This document shows, in pieces, positions 1-9,399 of a stretch of 33,581 bases of DNA; the stretch's first letter is position 1; each line of letters begins with the position of its first letter. The notes beneath the pieces are model-generated. The model did no database searches. It had not been told where the DNA came from and saw only the letters and a list, made by a program, of their open reading frames with translations. Source of the DNA: Bacillota bacterium (GTDB lineage Bacteria; Bacillota; Negativicutes; Sporomusales; CTSoil-080); NCBI GenBank assembly GCA_017889635.1, contig JAGGAC010000039.1, positions 1 to 33,581 on the forward strand, written 5' to 3'. Position numbers and translations under genes: made by a program.

Positions 1-2
1 AA

Positions 3-1208
3 CAGGCTGACGTTATTATTATAAACACCTGTTGCGTGCGAGAAAGCGCCGAAAAAAAAATATACGGCAAAATTGGCGAGTTAAAACGTCTCAAGGCTGA
101 AAAACCCAATCTTGTTATTGGTATAGCTGGTTGCATGGCGCAAAAAGACCGGGACAAGCTGTTTAAAAAAGCGCCCCATATTGATTTTGTTATTGGCACT
201 CATAATGTTCATCAGCTTAAAGACCTCTTAAATGAAGTTGGCCGTTCCCGAGAAAAGGTCCTGGCAGTATGGGATCAAGCGGAAAGACTAGCACCGGAAG
301 TGCCGACAATCCGCAAAAATAAAATAGCAGCTTGGGTTCCCATTATGTATGGCTGCAACAACTTTTGCACATATTGCATAGTTCCGTATGTTCGAGGCCG
401 TGAGCGGTCACGTCCGGCAGAGGATATCATGAAAGAACTTGCCGAACTCGGCGCAGCAGGTTTTAAGGAAGTGACACTGCTCGGACAAAATGTTAATTCT
501 TATGGCAAGGACGGCGATAACTATCCTGATTTTGCTGATTTGCTAACAATAGCAGACGAAGCCGAGCACATTGAACGAATTCGCTATATGACATCCCATC
601 CCAGGGATATGAATGATAAAGTAATCGCCGCAATTAAAAACAGCAAAAAAATATGTGAGCACTTTCATCTTCCCATCCAATCAGGAAGCGATGCAATTCT
701 TCAAAAGATGAACCGTGGATATACCAGCGACTACTATCGCGCTTTAGTTAAGCAGATTCGCCTTGCTGTGCCTCAAGCGAGTCTGACAACTGATTTAATT
801 ATCGGTTTTCCGGGAGAAACGGAACAAACGTTCGAAGAAACACTGCAATTACTAAAAGAGATTGAATTCGATGCCGCTTATACCTTTCTTTATTCGCAAC
901 GCTCCGGAACACCGGCGTCAACCATGCCGGACCAAATACCACAGGCAGTAAAAAAAGACCGGCTAAATCGTTTGGCTGAAGTGCAAAACGAAATAAGTTT
1001 GTCGATTAATAAGCGGCTTATTGGGATAACAGTTGAAGTACTTGTTGAAGGAGAAAGCAAAAATAATCCTGATAAATTAATGGGGCGGACTAGAACTAAT
1101 AAAATAGTAATCTGGGATAAAACCGGCAAGGAAAGCATCGGTCAACTGGTCCATGTCGAAATAGAAATTGCTCAGACTTGGTTATTAAAAGGACGATTGG
1201 TTGATTAA
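3..1208 (+). CDS. miaB: tRNA-2-methylthio-N6-dimethylallyladenosine synthase MiaB (5' end missing)
   Basis: Radical-SAM methylthiotransferase that adds the methylthio group to i6A37 of tRNAs, the step after MiaA, which is encoded downstream. The frame is open from base 3, so the gene starts before the window; about 35-45 N-terminal residues are missing compared with the usual 440-450. Visible are the end of the UPF0004 domain (NTCCVRES and GIAGCMAQ, whose cysteines bind the auxiliary cluster), the radical-SAM cluster motif CNNFCTYC, and a C-terminal TRAM-like region. The stop at 1206-1208 lies 34 bp before mutS, so the two are probably co-transcribed. Assignment is firm; only the start is unknown. 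Confidence 0.96.
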   Translation, partial: QADVIIINTCCVRESAEKKIYGKIGELKRLKAEKPNLVIGIAGCMAQKDRDKLFKKAPHIDFVIGTHNVHQLKDLLNEVGRSREKVLAVWDQAERLAPEVPTIRKNKIAAWVPIMYGCNNFCTYCIVPYVRGRERSRPAEDIMKELAELGAAGFKEVTLLGQNVNSYGKDGDNYPDFADLLTIADEAEHIERIRYMTSHPRDMNDKVIAAIKNSKKICEHFHLPIQSGSDAILQKMNRGYTSDYYRALVKQIRLAVPQASLTTDLIIGFPGETEQTFEETLQLLKEIEFDAAYTFLYSQRSGTPASTMPDQIPQAVKKDRLNRLAEVQNEISLSINKRLIGITVEVLVEGESKNNPDKLMGRTRTNKIVIWDKTGKESIGQLVHVEIEIAQTWLLKGRLVD

Positions 1209-1242
1209 TTGTTGATATTTGTTTGGAAAGAGGAGAAGTCTC

Positions 1243-3843
1243 ATGACTGCTAGTTATACACCAATGATGGAACAGTACTTGGATATTAAGCGCCAGCATA
1301 AAGACAGCATTTTATTTTTCAGACTGGGCGATTTTTATGAAATGTTTTTTGAAGACGCAGAACTGGCGGCACGCGAACTGGAAATAACTCTTACAGGCAG
1401 AGATGGTGGAGCGGCAGACAAAATACCAATGTGTGGCATTCCTTATCATGCTGCCGATAACTACATAGCCCGGCTTATTCAAAAAGGCTATAAGGTAGCC
1501 ATCTGTGAACAAGTTGAGGACCCAAAACAAACAAAAGGAATTGTTCGGCGTGAAGTAATAAAAATTATTACCCCCGGAACCGTTCTTTCCGATACTTTGT
1601 TAACAGATAAAAGCAATAACTTCCTTGCTCTATTGTGCGAGGAAGACCAGACTTTGTACTTAGCGGCTGCCGATATTTCTACCGCTGAAATGATCTGGGC
1701 AGAATTTGCTGGACCGCATCGTGAGGCTGAACTCTGCGACCAGCTGTTCAGGCTGATGCCGGCAGAAATAGTTCTGACAGGAAAAATAACCGGCATCGAT
1801 TCAATTAAGAGTTTTATCGAGAGCCGTATTCCGCGCTGCACCTATACCGGCCTAGTGATTGATGATTACAACTATGTCGCCGAACTGCCCTGTCGTCATT
1901 TTAGCGGGCAAGATCTTCCTAAAGCCAGCGGTGCGACATTTGCTGTAGCTTGTTTGTTGTTTTATCTTTATCAGACAATTAAAAGCGATTTAAGTCACCT
2001 TAACCGGTTAGCTAAATATGATGCACGGGAATATCTCATATTAGACGCTGCTGCGCTTCGCAATCTAGAAGTTACTACCAATATGCGTGACGGCGGGAAA
2101 AAAGATACCTTACTGTCTGTATTGGATTATACCAAGACGGCTATGGGTGGTCGTCTTTTAAAACAGTGGCTGGAGTCACCGCTTTTAAATCCGGTTTTGA
2201 TTACCGAGCGCCAAGACGCCGTGGGAGAACTTTTGGCAAAACCAATTATCAGACGGGAACTTCACGAAGAACTCAGCCGAATTTATGACTTTGAACGTAT
2301 TTTAACCCGCATCGAAGTCGGTACTGCAAACGCCCGCGATCTTTCGGCTTTAAAGGCTTCGCTTGCTGCTTTGCCCTCCATAAAAGACCGTGTTCAGGGA
2401 TTTAAAACAAGAATGCTGGCTAATATAGGTTTAAATTTAGCTACCCATACCGATGTTGCCAATCTTATTAATACTTCGATTGTTGAAAATCCACCATTTT
2501 CAGTCCGTGATGGCGGGATGATCCGTCCCGGCTATGATCTTGAACTTGATGAACTTAGAGCACTCTCGCACGATAGTAAAGAGTGGGTTCAGAACCTAGA
2601 AACCAGGGAGCGCGAAGCCACCGGCATCAAATCGCTTAAGGTCGGATATAACAAGGTGTTCGGCTACTACATAGAAGTAACTAATGCAAATACGGCTGCA
2701 GTACCGCCGAATTATGTACGCAAACAGACACTGGCCAACGCCGAAAGATATATTACGCCGGAACTTAAAGAATTTGAATTAAAAATACTTGGTGCTCAGG
2801 AAAAAATTGTTAATATTGAATATGCTTTATTCATTAAAATACGTGACTATGTCAAGGAGCGCCTCAAGGAAATTCAGGAAACCGCCCGTCTTGTGGCAAG
2901 TATTGATGTTATCGCCTCTTTAAGTGAAGCCGCGTCCCGAAAATGTTATGTTCGCCCGACAATTAACACTACACGCGAATTTATTATCAAAGACGGGCGT
3001 CATCCGGTGGTAGAACATCTCCTAAAACAGGATATGTTTGTCCCCAACGATGTCGAACTTAACCACTATAATAGTGAGATACTAATTATCACTGGTCCGA
3101 ACATGGCCGGTAAATCAACTTACATGCGACAAGTTGCCCTATTGGCGCTAATGGCTCAGGTAGGCAGTTTTATACCTGCCAGAGAAGCTTCCATTTGCCC
3201 GGTTGACCGGATTTTTACCAGGGTTGGCGCCAGCGACGACCTATCTACAGGCCAAAGTACCTTTATGGTTGAGATGAATGAGGTTGCCCATATCCTTAAT
3301 CATGCTACCACCAATAGCCTTATAATTCTTGACGAAATAGGCCGTGGCACCAGCACCTTTGATGGTATGAGCATAGCTCGGGCAGTAATTGAATTCATAA
3401 AAGAAAAAATTAAGGCCAAAACACTGTTTGCCACTCATTATCACGAACTTATTGAACTTGAAAATTACAATAAACGAATCAAAAACTGCTCAGTAGCAGT
3501 AAAAGAGCGCGGTAATGATATTGTATTTCTCCGGCGAATCATCCCAGGCGGCGCAGATAGAAGCTATGGCATTCATGTTGCCCAGCTTGCCGGCCTACCG
3601 AAAAAGGTTGTCGAGCGCGCTCAGGAAATTCTGGCGGAACTGGAAACCAGCTCGCAACAGCCGTCAGCAAAGAAAGAGATTGCCGCGGCTACTACATCCC
3701 CAGCTGCCGAAGTATCCCTCTTTTGCAGCAGTTTAGCTGATGAGCTAATGGCACTAGATGTTATGACCATTACGCCACTAGAAGCACTCAATATTCTCTA
3801 TAAGCTGCAAAATCAAGCCAAACAGGAGGCTGGGAAATTATGA
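1243..3843 (+). CDS. mutS: DNA mismatch repair protein MutS
   Basis: Recognises mismatches and small loops and recruits MutL. I start it at ATG 1243 because GAGGAG lies just upstream; an upstream in-frame TTG at 1219 has no comparable site. The product is 866 residues, normal for MutS1. The mismatch-reading Phe-x-Glu is in GDFYEMF near the N-terminus. The ATPase domain shows Walker A GPNMAGKST and Walker B LIILDEIGRGTST. The last codons overlap mutL by ATGA, indicating translational coupling. Confidence 0.98.
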   Translation: MTASYTPMMEQYLDIKRQHKDSILFFRLGDFYEMFFEDAELAARELEITLTGRDGGAADKIPMCGIPYHAADNYIARLIQKGYKVAICEQVEDPKQTKGIVRREVIKIITPGTVLSDTLLTDKSNNFLALLCEEDQTLYLAAADISTAEMIWAEFAGPHREAELCDQLFRLMPAEIVLTGKITGIDSIKSFIESRIPRCTYTGLVIDDYNYVAELPCRHFSGQDLPKASGATFAVACLLFYLYQTIKSDLSHLNRLAKYDAREYLILDAAALRNLEVTTNMRDGGKKDTLLSVLDYTKTAMGGRLLKQWLESPLLNPVLITERQDAVGELLAKPIIRRELHEELSRIYDFERILTRIEVGTANARDLSALKASLAALPSIKDRVQGFKTRMLANIGLNLATHTDVANLINTSIVENPPFSVRDGGMIRPGYDLELDELRALSHDSKEWVQNLETREREATGIKSLKVGYNKVFGYYIEVTNANTAAVPPNYVRKQTLANAERYITPELKEFELKILGAQEKIVNIEYALFIKIRDYVKERLKEIQETARLVASIDVIASLSEAASRKCYVRPTINTTREFIIKDGRHPVVEHLLKQDMFVPNDVELNHYNSEILIITGPNMAGKSTYMRQVALLALMAQVGSFIPAREASICPVDRIFTRVGASDDLSTGQSTFMVEMNEVAHILNHATTNSLIILDEIGRGTSTFDGMSIARAVIEFIKEKIKAKTLFATHYHELIELENYNKRIKNCSVAVKERGNDIVFLRRIIPGGADRSYGIHVAQLAGLPKKVVERAQEILAELETSSQQPSAKKEIAAATTSPAAEVSLFCSSLADELMALDVMTITPLEALNILYKLQNQAKQEAGKL

Positions 3844-5651
3844 CCCAGGCGGTAATCCGTATCCTTGATATAAATACGGCTAATAAAATTGCCGCCGGCG
3901 AAGTTGTTGAACGTCCAGCTTCGGTGGTCAAAGAATTAGTGGAAAATGCGCTTGATGCATACAGCCGTAATATTGAGGTAGCAATCCAGGACGGCGGAGC
4001 CAGTCATATTCGGGTATCGGATGACGGATCAGGCATGAGCCGTGAAGACGCTGAAATGGCAATACTAAGGCATGCCACAAGTAAAATTAGTTCGGTTGAT
4101 GACATTTACAACGTGCAGTCTTTGGGGTTTCGCGGCGAAGCGTTGCCTAGCATAGCGTCTGTATCACGTTTTTCATTAACCACGCGGTTGGCTGATGCCG
4201 ACTTGGCATCTTATGTAGAAGTGACAGGCGGCGTGGTAACTGATGTTCGTGAAGCTGGTTCAAGCGTAGGAACAACAGTGATTGTCAACGAATTGTTTTA
4301 TAATACTCCGGCTAGACGAAAATTTATGAAAACAGCGGCTACCGAGAGCGGATATATTCATGACATTATTGGTAGACTGGCACTATCCCATCCTGAAGTA
4401 GCCATTAAACTCGTCAATAATGGACGGCTAGTATTGTCAACCCCAGGCAACGGCAGTTTGCTAGACACCATAGCCAGTCTCTATGGGGCGAAAACTGATG
4501 AAGCACTACTAGCAGTTGAGTACGAAGAAGAAGCTTTAAGTATAACCGGTTATGTTGCCAAACCAACCCTGATTAAAAGCAGCCGCCAATGGCAAACATT
4601 TATAATTAATGGACGAACAGTTTCCAGCCGTTTAATAGCCAAAGCGGTAGACACTGCTTATCATTCTTTATTGCCTAAAACCGGCTATCCATTGGTCGTC
4701 CTTAATATATCCTTACCACCACAGGCTATTGATGTAAATGTACATCCTCAAAAAACTGAAGTTAAATTAGAGAACGAAAATGTTATGTTTAAAGCTGTGC
4801 ATCGAGCGATTAGCGCAGCGCTCTCAAATACCGAGAGTAGTCCGGAACCGCCCTCGGTACTTATGTCCAAGTCCTGGTCAAGTCCACCGCCAGTTCAGCG
4901 TACATATGTTCCCGTGCAGCCAGCACCTGTTCATACCCAGCTATGGCGGGAAACGCCATCATCGTCACCAGCACCATCACCAGTACCGTCATTTAATGAA
5001 GTTCGTGCAATTATTCAGCAAGAAGATAATATAATCAGTCCGCCGTTTCCTGCGGAACTTACTGAAAATCAAAACGAAGCAGCAATTTTGCTGTTACCGC
5101 TTGGTCAAATTTACAATTGCTATATAATTGCCCGCGGACCTGATGGTCTTTATATCATTGACCAGCATGCTGCTCACGAACGGATAATGTATGAACGCCT
5201 TAGTAAAGCGACCGGCCGCATTCCGGTGCAGCAGCTGCTCGTACCGCTCCTCTTGGATTTTGATTCGCGGGAAACAAGAATAATCAGCGAAAACACCGAT
5301 CTTTTATATGAGCTTGGTTTTACCCTTGAGTCAATTGGTCCAAACACCTGGCGTCTGACTGAATTACCTGCTGATATTAAACCCGGCGAAGCTCGGAGCT
5401 TTCTGCTGGACGTAATGAATCTGGTACAGAATGAGCAAAATCCTACTGCATCTAAACTTCGTCATGCTTATCTCCAAACTGCCGCCTGTCGTGCAGCGAT
5501 CAAAGCTGGCGAAACACTGAACATGCGCCAGATGCAGGCGCTTATTAGCGAACTTAACGCTCAAGAATTGCCTTATACATGTCCGCATGGAAGACCGACA
5601 GTCATTAATTTTAATGCCACTGATCTTGCAAAACTGTTTAAACGTACCTGA
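3840..5651 (+). CDS. mutL: DNA mismatch repair protein MutL
   Basis: GHKL-family ATPase that couples MutS to strand incision. The 603-residue product has the N-terminal ATPase motifs ENALDA and GFRGEAL, a Pro/Ser-rich linker (about residues 330-395), and a C-terminal dimerisation/nuclease domain. The C-terminus carries the endonuclease motif DQHAAHERIMYE (pattern DQHA-x2-E-x4-E) and CPHGRP, so this MutL should nick DNA itself, as in bacteria lacking MutH. ATG 3840 overlaps the mutS stop; GGAGG lies just upstream. Confidence 0.98.
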   Translation: MTQAVIRILDINTANKIAAGEVVERPASVVKELVENALDAYSRNIEVAIQDGGASHIRVSDDGSGMSREDAEMAILRHATSKISSVDDIYNVQSLGFRGEALPSIASVSRFSLTTRLADADLASYVEVTGGVVTDVREAGSSVGTTVIVNELFYNTPARRKFMKTAATESGYIHDIIGRLALSHPEVAIKLVNNGRLVLSTPGNGSLLDTIASLYGAKTDEALLAVEYEEEALSITGYVAKPTLIKSSRQWQTFIINGRTVSSRLIAKAVDTAYHSLLPKTGYPLVVLNISLPPQAIDVNVHPQKTEVKLENENVMFKAVHRAISAALSNTESSPEPPSVLMSKSWSSPPPVQRTYVPVQPAPVHTQLWRETPSSSPAPSPVPSFNEVRAIIQQEDNIISPPFPAELTENQNEAAILLLPLGQIYNCYIIARGPDGLYIIDQHAAHERIMYERLSKATGRIPVQQLLVPLLLDFDSRETRIISENTDLLYELGFTLESIGPNTWRLTELPADIKPGEARSFLLDVMNLVQNEQNPTASKLRHAYLQTAACRAAIKAGETLNMRQMQALISELNAQELPYTCPHGRPTVINFNATDLAKLFKRT

Positions 5652-5664
5652 TATGGGGGATACA

Positions 5665-6450
5665 ATGAATCTGGTTGTTACAACTGTTTATAAACCAACT
5701 GAATCCACAAAAACTTTAGCTGCCGAACTAGCTGAAAAGCTTGCCGTTCCATTAGTCGCACGGGAAAAATGTTCGCTGGACACTATTCGCCGCAACCACC
5801 AAGTCACTAATGTACTGGTTGCAACTAAAACTGGTCCGGTAGTCCATACATCTGGCGGACAATACTTTTTTCATATCAATATGGCGGAGCTGCGTATAAA
5901 TAATCTCATAATTGGAAAACATGACCATATGATAGCTGCACTGGGGATAACTCCTGGAACTACCATACTTGACTGCACCCTGGGTCTTGGTACTGACGCT
6001 ATTGTTGCAAGTTACGCGACAGGCGATTTAGGTAGGGTAGTGGGGCTTGAAACATCGCCGGTTATTGCTGCCGTTACTGCCTTCGGGCTTCGATGCTATG
6101 ACGCTGCTGCTGACATAGTCACTTCGTCCCTGCGACGGATTGAGGTGAAGAACGCTGATTATAATGAATACCTTGATACTCTGCCTACAGCCAGCTTTGA
6201 TGTTGTATACTTTGACCCGATGTTTCGGGTACCTATTTATTCTAGTTCAAACCTTAAACCATTGCGGACCCTTGCAGACAGTAGGGCACTTACACCAGAA
6301 GCAATAACTAAAGCTTGTCGAATTGCCAAAAGGCGGGTTGTTGTAAAAGAAGCCAGAGGAAGCAAGGAGTTTAATCGTTTAGGAATTACAACAATTATAG
6401 GCGGTAAGTATAGCAGCATTCATTATGGTGTCCTGGAAACGGGGGGCTGA
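5665..6450 (+). CDS. Class I SAM-dependent methyltransferase, RsmJ-like
   Basis: Predicted cytoplasmic Rossmann-fold methyltransferase of 261 residues. SAM-binding motif I reads LDCTLGLGTDA, and the motif IV region reads VYFDPMF, which resembles RsmJ (16S rRNA m2G methyltransferase) in its DPMF signature. I chose ATG 5665 because GGGGGAT precedes it; the frame is open further upstream inside mutL, but that is overlap. It sits between mutL and miaA with a 2-bp gap to miaA, so it belongs to the same operon. The rRNA target is inference from family resemblance; a different RNA substrate is possible. Confidence 0.75.
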   Translation: MNLVVTTVYKPTESTKTLAAELAEKLAVPLVAREKCSLDTIRRNHQVTNVLVATKTGPVVHTSGGQYFFHINMAELRINNLIIGKHDHMIAALGITPGTTILDCTLGLGTDAIVASYATGDLGRVVGLETSPVIAAVTAFGLRCYDAAADIVTSSLRRIEVKNADYNEYLDTLPTASFDVVYFDPMFRVPIYSSSNLKPLRTLADSRALTPEAITKACRIAKRRVVVKEARGSKEFNRLGITTIIGGKYSSIHYGVLETGG

Positions 6451-6452
6451 CC

Positions 6453-7385
6453 ATGAACCGTCTTATCGCAATTATTGGCCCAACAGCCGTAGGAAAAACC
6501 AAAGTAGGCATTGATCTTGCGGACAGAATTTCAACTGAAATAATTTCTGGCGACTCGATGCTTATTTATCGAGGCCTAGATATCGGAACAGCCAAACCTG
6601 ACATAAGTGAACGGCGTGGAATTATTCATCACCTTATTGATATTAGAAGCGCAAACGAAGAATTTAGTGTTGTTAATTTCCAGGAAATGGCAGCTGATTT
6701 AATTGCTGATATCAATGCTCAAGGCCGCATTCCTATTATAGTTGGCGGCACTGGCCTTTATGTAAAATCGTTACTGGAAGGGTATCAATTCAACCCGGTA
6801 CCAGGCAATGATGAAATCCGCGAACGCCTTACCACACTTGCAGATCATCACGGAAATGATTTTCTTCACGCTATTTTGGCAAAGAAACTGCCTGATGTTG
6901 CAGCTAGGCTTCATCCCAATGACCGCCGCCGTATTATCAGGGCCCTAGAGGTTCATTTAAGGGGCGATAAAGTGTCCGCAGACGCTAAATCCTCAAATGG
7001 ACTTGTTTACGACACTGCTGTTATTGGTCTAACAATGAACAGAAGTGAACTTTATTCCCGTATAAACCAAAGAGTAGATGACATGATTAGCGCCGGTCTG
7101 GTGGAAGAGGTCGCTGTACTTATCAAAAAAGGCATTTCTACTGAGGCACAAGCAATGCAAGGTATTGGCTATAAGGAAATAGCCTTATATTTAAATGGTG
7201 AGCTAGAACTACCCTTAGCCATTGACAAAATTAAGCAAGCTACAAGAAACTTTGCTAAGCGCCAGTTAACTTGGTTTCGTAAAATGCCATATATCCATTG
7301 GGTAGATATCGGTGACTACGATAACCACAATGAAATTATGGCATATATTTACAGTTATGTTGCAGGAAAGTTTAACCTGGAGTAG
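6453..7385 (+). CDS. miaA: tRNA dimethylallyltransferase MiaA
   Basis: Transfers a dimethylallyl group to A37 of tRNAs, creating the substrate for MiaB. The 310-residue product has the P-loop GPTAVGKT at residues 9-16, the conserved DSMLIYRGLDIGTAKP segment and GGTGLYVKSLLEG, all typical of MiaA. GGGGG of the preceding gene's 3' end serves as ribosome binding site. Followed by hfq, the same order as in Bacillus (miaA-hfq-spoVK). Confidence 0.97.
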   Translation: MNRLIAIIGPTAVGKTKVGIDLADRISTEIISGDSMLIYRGLDIGTAKPDISERRGIIHHLIDIRSANEEFSVVNFQEMAADLIADINAQGRIPIIVGGTGLYVKSLLEGYQFNPVPGNDEIRERLTTLADHHGNDFLHAILAKKLPDVAARLHPNDRRRIIRALEVHLRGDKVSADAKSSNGLVYDTAVIGLTMNRSELYSRINQRVDDMISAGLVEEVAVLIKKGISTEAQAMQGIGYKEIALYLNGELELPLAIDKIKQATRNFAKRQLTWFRKMPYIHWVDIGDYDNHNEIMAYIYSYVAGKFNLE

Positions 7386-7465
7386 AAGTATACTTGTAAG
7401 TAGATAGAATACCGACACAGGGTAAAGTGATATTAGATAATTAAGACAGCGGAGGGGTTTGAATA

Positions 7466-7723
7466 ATGACAACAACAAAAGTAATTAATCTGCAAGACAG
7501 TTTTCTCAATCAAGTCCGGAAAGAAAATGTACCAGTAATTTTTTATTTAATTAATGGTTTCCAATTGCGCGGCTCGGTTAGAGGTTTTGATAACTTTACG
7601 GTCATCGTTGAAAACGAGGGAAAGCAGCAACTTGTTTATAAGCATGCAATTTCAACAATAACGCCCTTCCGGCCATTATCAGCCACCATGCAGGAAAAAA
7701 AGGATGATGTAATAAAATCCTAA
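7466..7723 (+). CDS. hfq: RNA chaperone Hfq
   Basis: Sm-like hexameric RNA chaperone of 85 residues. The Sm1 segment ([19 protein letters not shown]) and the Sm2 signature [10 protein letters not shown] are clear. A good GGAGGGG precedes ATG 7466. It is separated from miaA by 80 bp and followed at once by a strong terminator, so it ends the mismatch-repair/tRNA-modification transcription unit. The C-terminal tail is short, as in other Firmicutes. Confidence 0.97.
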   Translation: MTTTKVINLQDSFLNQVRKENVPVIFYLINGFQLRGSVRGFDNFTVIVENEGKQQLVYKHAISTITPFRPLSATMQEKKDDVIKS

Positions 7724-7726
7724 TAT

Positions 7727-7769
7727 AAAAAAACACCCCAGGCCATTAGAGCGCCTGGGGTGTTTTTTT
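7727..7769 (+). terminator. Rho-independent terminator after hfq
   Basis: Perfect 16-bp stem: CACCCCAGGC flanked by A-run (7728-7743) pairing with GCCTGGGGTG (7753-7762) and T-run. A- and T-rich ends make it usable in both directions. It isolates spoVK from hfq transcription. Confidence 0.93.
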
Positions 7770-7772
7770 ATT

Positions 7773-7801
7773 CACTGTCGAAAGTGTGACCGCATATAAT
7801 G
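7773..7801 (+). promoter_or_regulatory. Candidate mother-cell (sigma-K/sigma-E type) promoter of spoVK
   Basis: CATATAATG at 7793-7801 matches the -10 style CATAnnnTA/CATAcaAT of mother-cell sigma factors. CACT lies 16 bp upstream (7773-7776), as expected for a sigma-K -35 'AC' element; a sigma-E -35 is not evident. It lies between the hfq terminator and the spoVK start. In B. subtilis spoVK is transcribed in the mother cell. Match is by eye only. Confidence 0.4.
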
Positions 7802-7835
7802 GGTATCACCAATACACCGGATGAGGTGAAATCCA

Positions 7836-8414
7836 GTGGCATATCTTTGGCCGAAGGAAGTATTATTGGCGTTGGAAACAGGGGAACTCCCGCCAATAGA
7901 AGCCATTAAATTATTGCGCGAGATGGATAATTGCCAGTCAACGACTTATTATCCTGAAACTAACGATTACCATCAGCGGATAGAGGGAGCTATTCGGGAA
8001 CTCGATGGTTTGGTTGGCTTAGCAGAAGTAAAAAAACTTGTCCGTGAAATTTATGCATTTGTACAAATTCAAAAATACCGTCAAAAAGAGAAATTGCTTA
8101 CCGAACCATTGGTATTGCACATGGTTTTTAAAGGCAATCCAGGTACTGGTAAAACCACGGTTGCTCGCATTATTGGCCGAATTTTTCGCGAAATGGGAGT
8201 TCTTAGTCGCGGTCATCTTATCGAAGTGGAACGAGCAGATATGGTGGGAGAGTATATTGGCCATACTGCACTAAAAACAAGAGAGCAATTAAAAAAAGCT
8301 TATGGTGGAATATTGTTCATTGACGAAGCCTATTCCTTAGCCCGCGGCGGAGAAAAGGATTTCGGAAAAGAAGCTATTGATTGCATGGTGAAACTCTCGA
8401 AACAATTACCTTAA
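7836..8414 (+). CDS. spoVK: SpoVK, 5' segment (interrupted AAA+ ATPase)
   Basis: N-terminal 184 codons of stage V sporulation protein K (CbxX/CfxQ AAA+ family), then eight codons read from the inserted element to a TAA. GTG 7836 has GATGAGGTGA upstream. Walker A GNPGTGKT is at residues 100-107 and Walker B ILFIDEA at about 159-165. Sensor 1, the arginine finger and sensor 2 are all missing; they are encoded 5.2 kb away at 13650-14051. Family continuity breaks exactly after Val185-Lys186 (GTGAAA, 8388-8393). Alone this segment should be an inactive ATPase. Synteny with hfq upstream and hflX downstream supports the name. Confidence 0.93.
   Translation: MAYLWPKEVLLALETGELPPIEAIKLLREMDNCQSTTYYPETNDYHQRIEGAIRELDGLVGLAEVKKLVREIYAFVQIQKYRQKEKLLTEPLVLHMVFKGNPGTGKTTVARIIGRIFREMGVLSRGHLIEVERADMVGEYIGHTALKTREQLKKAYGGILFIDEAYSLARGGEKDFGKEAIDCMVKLSKQLP
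8376..8405. other. attL: left junction of the spoVK intervening element
   Basis: The host reading frame runs to GTGAAA at 8388-8393; immediately after comes CTCTC-G-AAACAA (8394-8405), which is one arm of an inverted repeat whose partner is at the right junction. The six-base GTGAAA is the only sequence shared by the two junctions, so the crossover falls inside it. Exact half-site limits are inferred. Confidence 0.82.
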
Positions 8415-8464
8415 TATGTTTTAGTGATACTGCTTATTTTGTGGAAGGTAACTTTAGGTGTTGA

Positions 8465-8512
8465 TATAAAAAAATGAGATACGAACTTTGTTCGCATCTC
8501 ATTTTTTTATAT
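8465..8512. terminator. Bidirectional terminator at the left end of the element
   Basis: Long inverted repeat: AAAATGAGAT-a-CGAAC pairs with GTTCG-c-ATCTCATTTT, with A-run on one side and T-run on the other. It ends the minus-strand exonuclease operon, and would also stop transcription entering from the spoVK promoter while the element is in place. Confidence 0.88.
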
Positions 8513-8516
8513 AGGT

Positions 8517-9377
8517 TCACTCTTTATTACCACAAAACAGACGATACATATGCTTACAGGGAAGTTTGCGCCGTGTAAAATCATGGCATGTACAACTGTT
8601 CAGCGTCACAGTATAACCATTGATAACAGCTGCTTGAGTAGCAGGGTCAAATTTTGCCACCGTTAGTTCTTTTGAGCGCTCTAAGCGGCTTTGCTGCTGT
8701 AGTTGGCTGTGAATAGCGATGTTCCAGTCGCCGAAGCTGGTAAAGTCAACTGCTGGTGGTATTGTGGCAATTGGCGTATGGCCGCCTGGAAAGACTTGGC
8801 CAAAGGTAATACACAGCTTGGTGTTAAGTTGGTCAAAACTATCTACATTATAGTGATTGAGCGCCTGGAGAGCAATTTGCGCGCAAGTACAGGCATCTTC
8901 ACCGGCATTATGGTGATTGAAGGTTATACCGTGATGCTCAGCCAGAGCAGCTAAATTATAACGTCTCAAGGTTGGCCAGGTTTTCCTAGCTATGCGAAGT
9001 GTGCACGAATAGTTAAGGTTAGGGTGGGGCAACCGATATCGGTCAAGAGTGCCTGTCAAGACTTTAATATCAAATTCGGCGTTATGAGCAATAACAGGGC
9101 AACCAACCAAAAATTTTTTTATCATCGGCCATAAGTCCGCGAAACTAGGCTGATGTTCAACATCTTCTGGTCGTATGCCATGAATTTTTATAAACTCCGG
9201 ATCAAAATATAGTCTGGGTGGACAAATCAACCAAGCCGGATTAGCCACAACACTGCCGTCTTTGACAAACGCTAAGCCAATGGAACACGCGCTGTCCTGA
9301 TCGCGATTGGCTGTTTCAAAGTCAAGAGCTATGAAATCTGCGTCTGAAGGCAATCTAGTCATATCTTTGTTTGGCAT
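8517..9377 (-). CDS. DnaQ-type 3'-5' exonuclease with C-terminal SWIM-like zinc finger
   Basis: 286 residues. The N-terminal two thirds is a DEDDh exonuclease: Exo I is DFET (Asp19, Glu21), Exo II is HNAEFD, Exo III is HHNAGEDA. This resembles PolIII epsilon-like exonucleases that act on single-stranded DNA ends. The last 30 residues hold CTC...PCKH, a CxC...CxH metal site like SWIM fingers, which usually bind DNA or protein. It is the last gene of a minus-strand trio with the recombinase and a secreted protein, 22 bp after the latter. No strong ribosome binding site is seen before ATG 9377. Role in the element is unknown; processing of DNA ends or a stray cargo gene are both possible. Confidence 0.82.
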   Translation of the reverse strand: MPNKDMTRLPSDADFIALDFETANRDQDSACSIGLAFVKDGSVVANPAWLICPPRLYFDPEFIKIHGIRPEDVEHQPSFADLWPMIKKFLVGCPVIAHNAEFDIKVLTGTLDRYRLPHPNLNYSCTLRIARKTWPTLRRYNLAALAEHHGITFNHHNAGEDACTCAQIALQALNHYNVDSFDQLNTKLCITFGQVFPGGHTPIATIPPAVDFTSFGDWNIAIHSQLQQQSRLERSKELTVAKFDPATQAAVINGYTVTLNSCTCHDFTRRKLPCKHMYRLFCGNKE

Positions 9378-9399
9378 ATTTATTTTTCACTACCAATCA

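Noticed and set aside
7836-8414. spoVK halves as a dead pseudogene disrupted by a transposon
   Set aside because: Both halves keep intact frames and the join is exact. There is no target-site duplication of transposase type, no IS end and no transposase; the recombinase is an integrase-type serine enzyme.
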